From: Rahnella bonaserana
Lineage (GTDB): Bacteria > Pseudomonadota > Gammaproteobacteria > Enterobacterales > Enterobacteriaceae
Reading direction: 5' to 3'
Assembly (NCBI RefSeq): GCF_019049675.1
Contig: NZ_JAFMOW010000059.1
Coordinates: 62,001-126,000, forward strand
Length of the DNA: 64,000 nt
Each line of letters begins with the position of its first letter. Positions within the stretch are counted from its first letter, which is position 1. The notes below the pieces were generated by a model. That model was not told where the DNA came from, made no database searches, and saw nothing but the letters and a program-made list of their open reading frames with translations. The position numbers were made by a program, and so were the translations under genes. Below, one piece after another: positions 16,907 through 25,666 of this stretch.

Positions 16907-17271
16907 TAGGGCAATTCCTTTTCTTTTATCGTATTCAGGTGCCGGGAAAATTCATTATCGGCAACCGGTATCATGACATTATAAAATCGTTTTTCATTTC
17001 CGGCTTTGTGTCCCGCGCAAAGCAATATACCCCTGCGTAAAGGGTCAAAAGCAAAAAACGCCCGGATGGGTTCGCCTTTACTCTGTATACGCAGTTCTTT
17101 CATATTACGATGACAGGAGTTATTCACTGTATCTGCGTAAGGCCTGGATAACGCAGGGCCTTTGTCTTTTAAGACGATCGCCAAAGCCAGCACACTCGCC
17201 TGATCAACATGGTCGAGACTATCGAACCAGTCATCAAATCTCTCTGTCGTATTAATTATCCACACAGTCAC
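16906..17271 (-). CDS. higB: HigB/Gp49-like toxin (RelE superfamily mRNA interferase)
   Basis: The 121-residue basic protein resembles the phage-derived Gp49-like / HigB toxins. Features include FDDWFDSLDHVDQASVLALA near residue 12, a GPALSRPYADTV stretch near 38, KELRIQSKGEPIRAFFAFDP near 58, and RRGILLCAGHKAGNEKRFY near 78, where the basic residues that contact RNA are expected. Toxins of this group cut translated mRNA on the ribosome. Its gene precedes the antitoxin and starts about 10 nt from a likely operator. Activity is inferred. Confidence 0.83.
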   Translation of the reverse strand: MTVWIINTTERFDDWFDSLDHVDQASVLALAIVLKDKGPALSRPYADTVNNSCHRNMKELRIQSKGEPIRAFFAFDPLRRGILLCAGHKAGNEKRFYNVMIPVADNEFSRHLNTIKEKELP

Positions 17272-17279
17272 TCCTTGTC

Positions 17280-17319
17280 GATTATAGGCTAAAAGCTATA
17301 TAGGTCAAATGCTATAATC
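17280..17319. promoter_or_regulatory. Inverted-repeat operator of the higBA pair
   Basis: GATTATAG at 17280-17287 is repeated in inverted form as CTATAATC at 17312-17319. A nested TATAGGC / AGCTATA pair lies inside (17284-17301). The position just upstream of the toxin start fits an autoregulatory antitoxin-binding site overlapping the promoter. Confidence 0.6.
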
Positions 17320-17445
17320 GAAAGGTACTGCCCGGAAGGTATCGTCACAAGGCGGAAGGTAAAAATACGGAAGACGTATTCCAGAAATTCGTGCGATGAA
17401 GATAAAAAGAACGGGTGCCTGAGACCAACATGCTTCGTCAACGAC

Positions 17446-17471
17446 CAAAAAGGCGGGGCGAACCCCGCCTT
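17446..17471 (-). terminator. Terminator of the hok mRNA
   Basis: Stem AAGGCGGGG / CCCCGCCTT (17450-17458, 17463-17471) followed on the minus strand by a T run. It lies 5 nt after the hok stop codon. Confidence 0.85.
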
Positions 17472-17475
17472 ACGG

Positions 17476-17628
17476 TTAGTTCTTAATTTCGTAGCTTAAG
17501 ACTGCCGCAATCTCTGTCATACCCTGTTTGATATGTAACTCGCAGAGCGAATCACGCACCATCCAGGTCCAGGCCAGCAATGTGAAACAAACCACGATGA
17601 GTCCGTGTAACACAAGCTTTCGCGACAT
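17476..17628 (-). CDS. hok: Hok/Gef-family type I toxin
   Basis: This 50-residue protein is a clear Hok/Gef relative. It has a basic start (MSRKLVLHG), a single hydrophobic membrane segment (LIVVCFTLLAWTWMV at about 10-24), then the hallmark RDSLCELHIKQGMTEIAAVL and a closing SYE motif that matches AYES of plasmid R1 Hok. A strong SD (GGAGGG) precedes the ATG. Hok proteins insert in the inner membrane and collapse its potential. The whole control apparatus is visible: a long 5' leader, an overlapping mok-like frame, an antisense Sok-type RNA gene and a terminator. Chromosomal copies are often decayed, but this frame looks intact. Confidence 0.9.
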   Translation of the reverse strand: MSRKLVLHGLIVVCFTLLAWTWMVRDSLCELHIKQGMTEIAAVLSYEIKN

Positions 17629-17684
17629 CTTGCCCTCCGTTGCATTTCTGCTTTTAAGAGGCTATCCTGCTGTTGCTTAGACGT
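17517..17684 (-). other. mok-like overlapping frame, start ATG replaced by ACG
   Basis: A second frame overlaps the hok start and ends within hok, as mok does in plasmid R1. It keeps QDSLL where I recall the R1 mok leader encoding HQDSLL. At the place of the R1 start (ATG TCT) it reads ACG TCT. Either mok translation starts at a non-standard codon (an in-frame TTG lies at 17786) or hok is translated independently. The frame has no protein-like features of its own. Confidence 0.5.
17640..17668 (+). promoter_or_regulatory. Promoter of the Sok antisense RNA
   Basis: TTGCAT (17640-17645) and TATCCT (17663-17668) on the plus strand with a 17-base spacer. A start near 17675 gives an RNA of about 55 nt, the size of E. 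coli SokC. Confidence 0.65.
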
Positions 17685-17730
17685 GCAGGGATAGCCCCAG
17701 GTTGATTGAAAAATCCCCTGGGGCTTTCGT
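17675..17730 (+). ncRNA. sok: Sok-like antisense RNA
   Basis: Transcribed opposite the hok leader. Its 3' half is a stem AGCCCCAGG (17693-17701) / CCTGGGGCT (17717-17725) ending in TTCGTCTT. The loop contains TTGATTGAAAAAT, the same plan as the SokC terminator (GGGTTGATGGTAAAAT). It is complementary to the mok-start region of the hok mRNA, the known target of Sok. Binding there blocks mok and hok translation and recruits RNase III. Confidence 0.8.
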
Positions 17731-17974
17731 CTTATTACGCCTTGAACAACTATTATATCTTTCTGCTCAAGCCAAATAAGCCTCAAGCACCCGCGGGCAT
17801 TCTAACAGCTCACGCTGTATAAAATCCCATCAGTTCGTCTGCACTTTGTCCTAATTATCCCCAGATAAAACTTCCCACCCTGACGATAATATATCGTTAT
17901 CTCTATTGTGCATTAGACATCCATACGTCTATCCCTTAGGATCGAACCATCCGGGATAACGACCTCACATAACG

Positions 17975-19288
17975 ATGAAAATTAAACATTTACCTCTTGA
18001 TCAAAATATTAATGGCTGGGCGGCGCTGCGCGGCAACACTCCCCGTCATCCTGCTCTGCGTGGCGCAGTGACGGCTGACTGGCTGGTGATCGGCGCAGGT
18101 TTCGCCGGGCTGGCGTTTGCACGTCGTATTGCCGAGCTTCGTCCGCATGAGCATGTCGTGGTGCTTGAGGCGCTCGACGTGGCCGATAACGCCTCGGCGC
18201 GCAATTCAGGCTTTGTGATTGATTTACCGCATACCGTCGGCAGCACTTCGGCTGAGCTGGAACACGCCAATGCGTACCGGCGTCTGTTACAGTACGGTCT
18301 GCATCATCTGAAAGAGACCGTCGATAAGCATGATATTGCGTGCGACTGGCTGAATTCGGGGAAATACCATTGCGCCGTGAGCGAGCAGTTTGACGGTGAA
18401 ATCGCGCATTATCAGCAGGAACTCACTATGCTCGGCGAAAGCTTTGAGCTGCTGGACAGAGCCGCTCTGCGCCAGCGTCTGGGCACAGATTTTTACCGCA
18501 GCGCGGTGTATACGCCCAACTGTATTCTGGTGAATCCGGCGGCGCTGATCAGCGGTCTGGTGGCAACGCTGCCACCGAACGTCACGGTTTACGCTAACTC
18601 GCCCGCGTTGCAGATTGACACTCAGGGCAGTATCCGCGCAGAAACGCCGCATGGCGAAGTGCGCGCGGGTAAACTGATGCTGGCGATCAACGGTGCGGCA
18701 CGCGGGTTACCCCTGTTCAAAGGCAACGTTTTCGCCATGTCCACCTTTGCCACATTGACCGAACCGCTCACGGCAGAACAACGCGCACGTATTGGCGACA
18801 TAGCTCCGTGGGGCTCGACGCCGGTGAATGCGCTGGCGGGCGCAACGTTACGTTATACCGCTGATCATCGTTTCCTGATCCGCGAGCACGTTAACTTTAC
18901 GCCGGGTCTGGTGACCAGTGCGGTCGAAACTGGCCGTCATGCGCGCCGCCATCAGGAATTGTTTGCCCGCATTTATCCGCAGTTGCAGGACGTCAATATG
19001 GCCTACACCTGGTCGGGGCTGATCAGTATTACGCGCAACGGGGCGCCGGTGTGGGGGAATATCGGGCCGAACGTGTATTCGTCGGCGGGCTGCAATGGCT
19101 CAGGTAGTTCCAAGCAAAGCGCGTTCGGGCGATTGCTGGCAGAGCATGCGCTGGGAGAAGATAATTCGCTGCTGGCCGATATGCAGGGCATCGGACGCGC
19201 CAGTTATCTGCCGCCGCGCCCGTTCCTGGATGTCGGTGTTAAAGGCTTTATGGCGCGTGAACGCTGGCGCTCACGTAGTGAAATGTAA
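17975..19288 (+). CDS. FAD-dependent amine/amino-acid oxidase (DadA/OrdL type)
   Basis: The 437-residue protein has the dinucleotide-binding motif VIGAGFAGLAFARRIAEL near residue 33 and an Asn-Ser-Gly substrate-side motif (ARNSGFVIDLPH near 74). A C-terminal GCNGSGSSKQSAFGRLLAEH segment near 370 corresponds to the second FAD-binding region of DAO-fold oxidases. It belongs to the glycine/D-amino-acid oxidase superfamily (COG0665), similar to gamma-glutamylputrescine oxidase. It would oxidise an amine or amino acid to the imine with FAD. It is convergent with a MetQNI-type importer across a shared terminator. The substrate is unknown. Confidence 0.8.
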   Translation: MKIKHLPLDQNINGWAALRGNTPRHPALRGAVTADWLVIGAGFAGLAFARRIAELRPHEHVVVLEALDVADNASARNSGFVIDLPHTVGSTSAELEHANAYRRLLQYGLHHLKETVDKHDIACDWLNSGKYHCAVSEQFDGEIAHYQQELTMLGESFELLDRAALRQRLGTDFYRSAVYTPNCILVNPAALISGLVATLPPNVTVYANSPALQIDTQGSIRAETPHGEVRAGKLMLAINGAARGLPLFKGNVFAMSTFATLTEPLTAEQRARIGDIAPWGSTPVNALAGATLRYTADHRFLIREHVNFTPGLVTSAVETGRHARRHQELFARIYPQLQDVNMAYTWSGLISITRNGAPVWGNIGPNVYSSAGCNGSGSSKQSAFGRLLAEHALGEDNSLLADMQGIGRASYLPPRPFLDVGVKGFMARERWRSRSEM

Positions 19289-19299
19289 ATCCTGAACCT

Positions 19300-19332
19300 G
19301 CCGGTCGCCATACACTGACGACCGGCTTTTTT
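19300..19332 (+). terminator. Terminator between the oxidase and metI-like gene
   Basis: Stem GCCGGTCG / CGACCGGC followed by six T on the plus strand. The convergent permease gene ends in the same place. Confidence 0.88.
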
Positions 19333-19987
19333 AATGACGCTTATCCACGCGCGCCACAACGCGATCTCCCAGCCACTGAATGCCGCACACCATCACAATC
19401 AGTACGACGATCACTTCAATCATCACTACCGTTTCAAACCGCTGATAGCCGTAACGGATTGCCAGATCGCCCAGTCCGCCTGCGCCGATTGCCCCCGCCA
19501 TCGCCGAAGCACCAATCAGCGCCACCAGCGTGACGACAAATCCGGACAATATCCCCGGCAACGCTTCAGGGATCAGCACATCCCAGACAATGCGCAATTT
19601 ACTGGCTCCCATAGCGCGAACGGCATCAATCAGGCCGCGATCGACATCACGCAATGACACTTCCGCTACTCGGGCGAAATACGGCGTTGCCGTTATCGAC
19701 AAGGGCACAATCGCCGCCCATGTTCCGAGTGACGTACCGACCAGAAAACGGGTGACCGGGATCAGCGCCACCAGCAGAATGATAAACGGCAGTGAACGGA
19801 ACCCGTTGATAACCAGCCCGAGCGAGCGGTTAACCCAGCGGTTTTCGGCAATACCGCCGGGACTGCTCATCACCAGGATCAGACCGAGCGGTAAACCGGC
19901 GATCAGTGAAAACAGCCCGGAAATTGCCGTCATCAATAATGTTTCTTCGATGGCGTTAATCAGCAAATCAATCATTACCGGAGACAT
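19331..19987 (-). CDS. MetI-like ABC transporter permease
   Basis: The 218-residue membrane protein has five predicted helices and the length of MetI (about 217). The EAA-type coupling loop reads [20 protein letters not shown] near residue 140. It forms the channel of a methionine-type (NLPA family) importer with the two upstream genes. Its start overlaps the ATPase stop by 20 nt. The first gene of this transporter set is the binding protein at 21975. Confidence 0.86.
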   Translation of the reverse strand: MSPVMIDLLINAIEETLLMTAISGLFSLIAGLPLGLILVMSSPGGIAENRWVNRSLGLVINGFRSLPFIILLVALIPVTRFLVGTSLGTWAAIVPLSITATPYFARVAEVSLRDVDRGLIDAVRAMGASKLRIVWDVLIPEALPGILSGFVVTLVALIGASAMAGAIGAGGLGDLAIRYGYQRFETVVMIEVIVVLIVMVCGIQWLGDRVVARVDKRH

Positions 19988-21122
19988 AACCTGTCAGCTC
20001 CACGGTGGCCTGGTGCTGTTGCAGCCAGTCTAAAACAACCTGCTCAGACGCCGTATCGTTCGCCGGTACTGAGAAGAAGAAACGCACAACGGCGTAATGC
20101 TGGATATGATCGACACCGCCCTGAATCAGCCGGAATTTGCCTGGTAAAGCGGTTGCCATCTGAGTGAGGATTTCACCTTGCCTGCCCTGTTCGGCATACT
20201 GCACGCTGTAAATCGCCTCGCCCTGACGTACCGGTGAAAGGCGTTCAGCCAGCGCTTCCGGCAGTTGTGGCAGCAAACCCTGCAGCAAGGTTCGGGTCAG
20301 CGGGGATTGAGGATGCGCAAACACCTGCCACACCGGCCCTTCTTCGATGATTTCACCGACATTAATGACTGCCACGCGATGCGCGATTTTTTTGATCACT
20401 TCCATCTCATGTGTGATCAGCAAAATGGTGATACCGAGTTTCTGATTTAGCGATTGCAGCAGTGCCAGAATCGAACGGGTGGTTTCAGGATCCAGCGCCG
20501 ACGTCGCTTCATCGCAGAGTAAAAGCGCCGGATTGGCCGCCAGCGCACGGGCAATACCGACACGCTGTTTCTGCCCGCCGGATAAAGCCGCCGGATAGTT
20601 TTTGGCTTTGTCCTCCAGCCCGACCAGCGCCAGCAATTCGGCGACGCGCGCCTGACGCCGTGCCTTATCGTATCCGGCAATTTTCAGTGGCAACGCAACG
20701 TTTTGCTCTACGGTTTTGGCAGAAAGCAAATTGAAATGCTGAAACACCATTCCGACCCGGCTGCGTACAGCCTGTAAGGCTTTTTCGCTAAGGCCGGTAA
20801 TCGGACGCCCTTCGATTTCAATCACGCCTTCATCAGGCTGCTCAAGGCCGTTAAGGCAGCGGATCAGCGTCGATTTACCCGCTCCGCTTCGTCCGATAAT
20901 ACCGAGGATCTCGCCCCGCCGGACTGTCAGCGACACATCTTTCAGCGCCTGTGTCGTGCCGAACTGGCGGCTGACGCGATGCAGACGTACGACATTCTCC
21001 GTGCTGTCCTGCCCCACATCCATCCCGGTATGTGTAAACAGCCCGGAATTAACCGGGCGGGCAAAGTCGTTATCTGAAGGCGTCGCGGTAAATTGCGCGC
21101 CGGTTTCAGAGAGGATCGTCAT
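19968..21122 (-). CDS. MetN-like ABC transporter ATPase with C-terminal NIL domain
   Basis: The 384-residue ATPase has about 44 extra N-terminal residues ahead of the usual start of MetN. Walker A is [16 protein letters not shown] near residue 77, the Q-loop is MVFQHFNLL, the signature is [15 protein letters not shown] and Walker B is [13 protein letters not shown]. The last 100 residues form the NIL/ACT-like regulatory domain that in MetN senses intracellular methionine. The early ATG is kept because TAAGGA stands 6-10 nt ahead and the gap to the binding protein gene is only 10 nt. This is probably a second, paralogous methionine or sulfur-compound importer rather than the housekeeping metNIQ. 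Confidence 0.85.
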   Translation of the reverse strand: MTILSETGAQFTATPSDNDFARPVNSGLFTHTGMDVGQDSTENVVRLHRVSRQFGTTQALKDVSLTVRRGEILGIIGRSGAGKSTLIRCLNGLEQPDEGVIEIEGRPITGLSEKALQAVRSRVGMVFQHFNLLSAKTVEQNVALPLKIAGYDKARRQARVAELLALVGLEDKAKNYPAALSGGQKQRVGIARALAANPALLLCDEATSALDPETTRSILALLQSLNQKLGITILLITHEMEVIKKIAHRVAVINVGEIIEEGPVWQVFAHPQSPLTRTLLQGLLPQLPEALAERLSPVRQGEAIYSVQYAEQGRQGEILTQMATALPGKFRLIQGGVDHIQHYAVVRFFFSVPANDTASEQVVLDWLQQHQATVELTGYVSGND

Positions 21123-21132
21123 GCTTACATCC

Positions 21133-21975
21133 TTACCAGGCCGTCACGCCGGTGCCTTTATAAACCTTATCAAACTCCTGTTTGACGGCATCATTCTGGT
21201 AAGAACTGACCAGCGTTTTCACCCACGGCGCGTTAACATTCTCTGTTTTCACCGCGATGAAGTTATTGTAAGGGTTACCTTTTACCGGCTCCTGCGCGAT
21301 ACGGTCCGCAGGCGTCAGACCACTTTTCAGCGCCCAGTCGGTGTTCACAATTGCCGCATCTAAATCAGGTACGGAACGGCCAATAATGCCGGAGTCCAGC
21401 TCTTTAATAGTCACATGGCGCGGGTTCTCGGTGATATCCGCCGTCGTTGCGAAAATACCCGCACCGGGTTTGAGCTTAATGACGCCAGATTGCTGGAGCA
21501 GGATCAGACCGCGCGCTTCGTTCGACGGATCGTTCGGCACGCCAATCACCGCGCCTTCTTTCAGTTCGTCAGCCGATTTTACTTTTTTGGAATACAAGCC
21601 GATTGGCCACACGGCGGTATCGCCCACACGCACGATGTCGTAATGATTTACTTTGATCTGATTATCAAGGAACGGCTGATGCTGAAAGGCGTTGGCATCC
21701 ACTTCGCCGTTTTGCAGCGCTTCGTTTGGCTGGTTGTAATCATTGAAAATAACCGGTTTCACGGTCAGCCCTTTCGCAGCCGCCTGTTTAACCACTTCGC
21801 GCCAGACATCTTCATCTTCCCCGCTGATAATGCCGACTTTAATGGTGGTTTTGTCGGCAGCCTGTGCCGCACCCAGTGGTGCCAGAACGCTGCCGGAAAG
21901 AATGGCGGCTGAAGTCGCGGCAAGCAAAAATGCACGGTGAATACGGGTCTTAGATTTGGTAAATGTCTTGCGCAT
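21133..21975 (-). CDS. MetQ/NlpA-family substrate-binding protein
   Basis: The 280-residue precursor has a long basic N-region and a Sec signal ending in GAAQA before ADKTT (about residue 40). There is no lipobox Cys, unlike MetQ and NlpA of E. coli, so it should be a free periplasmic protein. The mature domain matches the Lipoprotein_9 family: [13 protein letters not shown] residues near 80, [15 protein letters not shown] near 95, and [18 protein letters not shown] near 145. It feeds the adjacent MetN/MetI-like pair. Methionine or a derivative is the expected ligand. Confidence 0.85.
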   Translation of the reverse strand: MRKTFTKSKTRIHRAFLLAATSAAILSGSVLAPLGAAQAADKTTIKVGIISGEDEDVWREVVKQAAAKGLTVKPVIFNDYNQPNEALQNGEVDANAFQHQPFLDNQIKVNHYDIVRVGDTAVWPIGLYSKKVKSADELKEGAVIGVPNDPSNEARGLILLQQSGVIKLKPGAGIFATTADITENPRHVTIKELDSGIIGRSVPDLDAAIVNTDWALKSGLTPADRIAQEPVKGNPYNNFIAVKTENVNAPWVKTLVSSYQNDAVKQEFDKVYKGTGVTAW

Positions 21976-22220
21976 AGAGTATTCCCAAAAGTGTGATGAG
22001 AGGCCTGCACACGGCTGTGTTTCAGTGCAGGAATTTGGCGAGTATACCCATCGGCTTATTTCTTTATAATATTGTTTTAATGAAAGTTATTCTAAAAATG
22101 AATAACTGATTTGGGATAGTAAATCGATAAAAATGCTTTAGACGCAAGGACTGAATTTTGGCAATAAAAAACCCGCCGGAGCGGGTTTTCATTTAAGCCG
22201 TAGAGTATCTTAAACGCGTG

Positions 22221-24533
22221 TCAGGATTGCGGCTCTTCTACCGGCTTCACTTCCAGTGACACCATCCCGATGCCCAGTTTACGTGGCTGGAAGCCGCCGC
22301 TGGTGCCTTCGGTTGGCTCGGTCGGTGCAGGTGGCGTGATAACAATGCTCTGGGCCGCTTCAGGGTTGGTAAACTGCACTTTCACAATGCCGTCCTGATC
22401 GCCGAAGGTGACAAACTGTTCCTGATCGCCAACGCGGACGGAGACCGGTTTATCAATGTTATTACCGTAAGCACGTGCGCGGATCACTACGTCAAATGTG
22501 GTTGGCAGCGGTTTGACGTAATCGATTTTCACCGATGGCGCGAGATTGGCATCCGACCAGCGCCCCCAGTTTTCTACTGTCGAAACCCCGGTAATCGCTT
22601 TCACCTGTTCTGGTAAACCCGGCACCATGAACGCGATGGCCGGAGACTGATAACGCGTCGCTTCATCATCAATATTCAGGGTTTTCAGCGTTTGCTGATA
22701 AATGGCGTTGCTGCCCGAGGTGTCTTTAGCGAAATCGACTTTCCCTTTGAAGGTGTCACCGGTGACCTGCACGATAGACGGCTTCGCTCCGAGGTTACCG
22801 GAAGCCACGCACAGACCGGTATTCAGTGAAAGTTCCGGTGCCCAGACGCGCCCCATTTCGTAGCATTTATCCACCCAGACAAAGTTGTCACTGGTCGCCA
22901 GACCCGCGAGTTGTTTTTTCAGCGGCGTGGACAGATAAACGTCAAACATGGGTTCAATTTTCTCGCCGGTGACCTTCAGGATAAACGGCGTTTTGATGGT
23001 CATGCCGGAGAAGGTAAAGGTATTGTCTTTAGTATTCACTGCGTAATTTTTAATGCTGTTCGGGAAGCCCCACTGTTTGATAACCGCCGGTTTCCAGGCA
23101 TTCACTTTGTCATCAATGTTGAGGAACTGCGCGGTCATCGAGGTGGCCGAAATCCCGCTGCGCCCGAGGCCGATAAAGTTATCACCGCCCATGATATCGA
23201 GCACCGTAGCGCCGTTATCCAGCGTGCTGCGTTTCGCCGCATTCTGATCGGCGGCTGCCGGATGACGTCCGTCCATCACGAAGAACAGGTCTTTACGGTT
23301 CTGTTTGGTGAGAATGTTATACGCGGTATTGTTCATCGCCAGATGATCGGAAGACACCACGATGATGGTGTTATCGTAATAACCGGATTTTTTAATTTTA
23401 TCGATAAAGGCCGCAATCAGTTCCTGGCTGCAGGACACCGCGCTCAACGACTGGTTAGCCTTACCGTTCACTTTATATTCATTGCGGGTACAGCCGCGCG
23501 AAATAAAGCCGTCCGGATGGTGGGTATCGACGGTCAGCGTGAACAGCGAGAAAGGTTTTCCCTCTTTGCTCAGCGTCACGAATTTTTTGTATACCTCATC
23601 CAGCAAGGTATCGTCATACCAGCCCCAGTCATTTTTATATGAGGGGTCAGCAACGGTCGGACGCAGTTCGTTATAACCGTAAAGATGGTCGAAGCCATGT
23701 GATTTCAGGAAGGTGCCTTTACCCGCAAACGCCAGTTCAGCGCCCTGGTAGAAATAGTTGGTGTAACCGGCCCCTTTCAGCACATCGCCAATACAGACGT
23801 TTTCCGGATAGAAGGTCGCCAGCGCGCTTGAGGCGTTGCCATCGAAAGGCGCAAAAAGTGGAATGCCACATTGTGAAGCGACCATACCGGCGATGGTATA
23901 GCCGGTGCCCGGCACCTGTTTAGTGTTGGTGAAATCGATACTCTGCGCTTTGTGCTGGCTTAATTCAGTCGTCAGGCCCGGGAACACTTTGTCATCAAAA
24001 TAGGTACGTTCCAGACTTTCGCCATAGATATAAACCAGATTAGGTTTTTTCGCGCCTTTAACGATTTTTTCCGGCACTTTGTAATAAGTATCGAAATCAG
24101 CGCCATGTCCGGAAATCTGCGTTTTCACCAGGCGGGAAATATTCTGGAATGCCTGAGTTGAACCGACCGAGAAAACTGCCAGCACGACGGCCAGCATGCT
24201 GTACATCACACTGCTGTTTTTAGTCCGGCGCTGTTTGAGCCCCCACGCCAGTAATGCGAAAACGGCAATCAGCCCGCTGAGTAAGCCGATGAATGGCAGG
24301 ATATATTTATTCAGACCCGCACCTTTCAGACTGCTGGTGACGGTATACAACACCGCATCCGTGATGCCTTCACCCGTGAAGTAATTGCTGCCAATCAGAA
24401 TGACATTCAGGATGACGTAGAGGCCGAGGAAAAACAGTACCAGCGAAAACCAGACGCGGCTGGCCGACGCCCGGGTGACGTATAAGAAAATTGAGGAAAG
24501 AAATAAAATAAACGAAATTATCTCAGAAGCCAT
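22221..24533 (-). CDS. opgB: Phosphoglycerol transferase I (membrane-bound, OPG synthesis)
   Basis: The 770-residue protein aligns well, from memory, with E. coli OpgB/MdoB (763). Three or four N-terminal helices (within 1-130) are followed by a periplasmic sulfatase/LtaS-like domain with VYIYGESLERTYFD near 180 (catalytic Thr and metal ligands). FTLTVDTHHPDGF lies near 335 and VVSSDHLAMNN near 395. It transfers phosphoglycerol from phosphatidylglycerol to osmoregulated periplasmic glucans. It ends with a Pro/Glu-rich tail. The gene stands alone between two transporter operons on the same strand; E. coli opgB lies elsewhere in the chromosome. Confidence 0.93.
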   Translation of the reverse strand: MASEIISFILFLSSIFLYVTRASASRVWFSLVLFFLGLYVILNVILIGSNYFTGEGITDAVLYTVTSSLKGAGLNKYILPFIGLLSGLIAVFALLAWGLKQRRTKNSSVMYSMLAVVLAVFSVGSTQAFQNISRLVKTQISGHGADFDTYYKVPEKIVKGAKKPNLVYIYGESLERTYFDDKVFPGLTTELSQHKAQSIDFTNTKQVPGTGYTIAGMVASQCGIPLFAPFDGNASSALATFYPENVCIGDVLKGAGYTNYFYQGAELAFAGKGTFLKSHGFDHLYGYNELRPTVADPSYKNDWGWYDDTLLDEVYKKFVTLSKEGKPFSLFTLTVDTHHPDGFISRGCTRNEYKVNGKANQSLSAVSCSQELIAAFIDKIKKSGYYDNTIIVVSSDHLAMNNTAYNILTKQNRKDLFFVMDGRHPAAADQNAAKRSTLDNGATVLDIMGGDNFIGLGRSGISATSMTAQFLNIDDKVNAWKPAVIKQWGFPNSIKNYAVNTKDNTFTFSGMTIKTPFILKVTGEKIEPMFDVYLSTPLKKQLAGLATSDNFVWVDKCYEMGRVWAPELSLNTGLCVASGNLGAKPSIVQVTGDTFKGKVDFAKDTSGSNAIYQQTLKTLNIDDEATRYQSPAIAFMVPGLPEQVKAITGVSTVENWGRWSDANLAPSVKIDYVKPLPTTFDVVIRARAYGNNIDKPVSVRVGDQEQFVTFGDQDGIVKVQFTNPEAAQSIVITPPAPTEPTEGTSGGFQPRKLGIGMVSLEVKPVEEPQS

Positions 24534-24949
24534 TTCAGCACCCTGTCTGATTAAAACAATAAACTCTACGACCCTTCTCTGCCGCTTTACGGGCAGCGCC
24601 GACGGTTCAACTCATCGAGCGAATGACTGATTTGTCACTCACTTCATCCCTGAGACAGGAAAATGTCATGCCAAAAACGGATAGCGCTATATAGCCTGTT
24701 GCCACGAATGGGTCAACGCCTTAACACTGCGTCAGGTCACTGATTTATCCTAAAAAACTGACTTTTTACAAATTATTGACGGCAGGCTCCGGATAATAGC
24801 TTAAAAATTTAACAGTGCCGTCACTTTTCGGTAAGAATTGCATGATAGCCGATTAGTATGAGCGAAATGTGGAGGGAGATTGAAAATGCGAAAAATAGTT
24901 GGCGGGAAAGCCCGCGATACAGGGTATTGCGGGCTTTGATAATGAAAAA
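24534..24949. promoter_or_regulatory. Intergenic region between livF and opgB
   Basis: These 416 bases hold the opgB promoter (minus strand) and the end of the liv transcript. A hairpin AAAGCCCGC / GCGGGCTTT at 24907-24937 follows the livF stop but lacks a strong T run on that strand. No gene-like frame is present. A run of AT-rich sequence at 24740-24800 may contain the opgB promoter; I cannot place its boxes. Confidence 0.5.
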
Positions 24950-25666
24950 TCAGATTCCTCCCAGATAGGCTTTACGCACTTCCTGATTATGCAAAAGTTC
25001 ATCCCCCGTGCCGCTCAGGCGGATCTGCCCGTTGACCATGACGTATCCGCGATCAGAAAGCTTCAGCGCGTGATGTGCATTTTGCTCGACCAGAAAGATA
25101 GTCATCCCGCTTTGCGCCAGCTCGCGCAGGGTCTGAAAGATCTGTTTTACGATGATAGGCGCCAGCCCCAGACTGGGTTCATCGAGCAACAGTAATTTGG
25201 GACGACTCATCAGCGCACGGGCAATCGCCAGCATTTGCTGCTCACCGCCGGACATGGTCATCGCCCGTTGCTTTCGCCGCTCTTTGAGGCGCGGAAATAA
25301 ATCAAACATAGTTTGCAGATCTTCCGCAGCATATTTGTTGCCAATGGGAATGGTGCCCATCAGCAGATTCTCTTCGACGGTCATGTCCGGAAAAACCCGC
25401 CGCCCTTCCGGCGACTGCGCAATACCCGCAGAGGCCACAAAGTGCGTCGATTTACGGCTGATATCCTCGCCACGAAATAAAATCTGCCCGCTCTGCACGC
25501 GCGGCTGACCGAATATCGACATCAGTAATGTGGATTTTCCGGCACCGTTCGCGCCAATCAGCGCCACGGTTTCTCCCTGATTCACCTGCAGGGAAACCTG
25601 CTGCAACGCCTGAATTGCCCCGTAAAAGACATTCACATCGCGAAACTCCAGCATCGTGTCACTCAT
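24950..25666 (-). CDS. livF: Branched-chain amino acid ABC transporter ATPase LivF
   Basis: The 238-residue ATPase is of usual LivF length. Walker A is GANGAGKSTLLMSI near residue 37, the signature is MSGGEQQMLAIARAL near 137, and Walker B is LLLLDEPSLGLAP. The closing HNQEVRKAYLGG is typical of LivF. It is the last gene of a livK-H-M-G-F run, overlapping livG by 4 nt. It pairs with LivG as the ATPase of the leucine/isoleucine/valine importer. Confidence 0.93.
   Translation of the reverse strand: MSDTMLEFRDVNVFYGAIQALQQVSLQVNQGETVALIGANGAGKSTLLMSIFGQPRVQSGQILFRGEDISRKSTHFVASAGIAQSPEGRRVFPDMTVEENLLMGTIPIGNKYAAEDLQTMFDLFPRLKERRKQRAMTMSGGEQQMLAIARALMSRPKLLLLDEPSLGLAPIIVKQIFQTLRELAQSGMTIFLVEQNAHHALKLSDRGYVMVNGQIRLSGTGDELLHNQEVRKAYLGGI

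Larger units (their letters stand above)
17629..17804 (-). promoter_or_regulatory. hok mRNA 5' leader and promoter
   Basis: The minus strand contains GCGGGTGCTTGAGGC (about 17781-17795), the conserved 5' end of hok-family mRNAs that pairs with translation elements. A -10-like TAGAAT lies at 17799-17804. The leader of about 165 nt then runs through the Sok target stem to the hok SD. I found no good -35 box. Confidence 0.65.

Noticed and set aside
16442..17974. Integrated island with att sites at tRNA-Asn
   Set aside because: No integrase and no second copy of the tRNA 3' end was seen downstream; only the toxin-antitoxin pairs suggest mobility.
22911..23642. 243-codon plus-strand frame opposite opgB
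   Set aside because: Shadow of the conserved opgB coding sequence; composition (His, Arg, Phe) is that of a reverse-strand frame.
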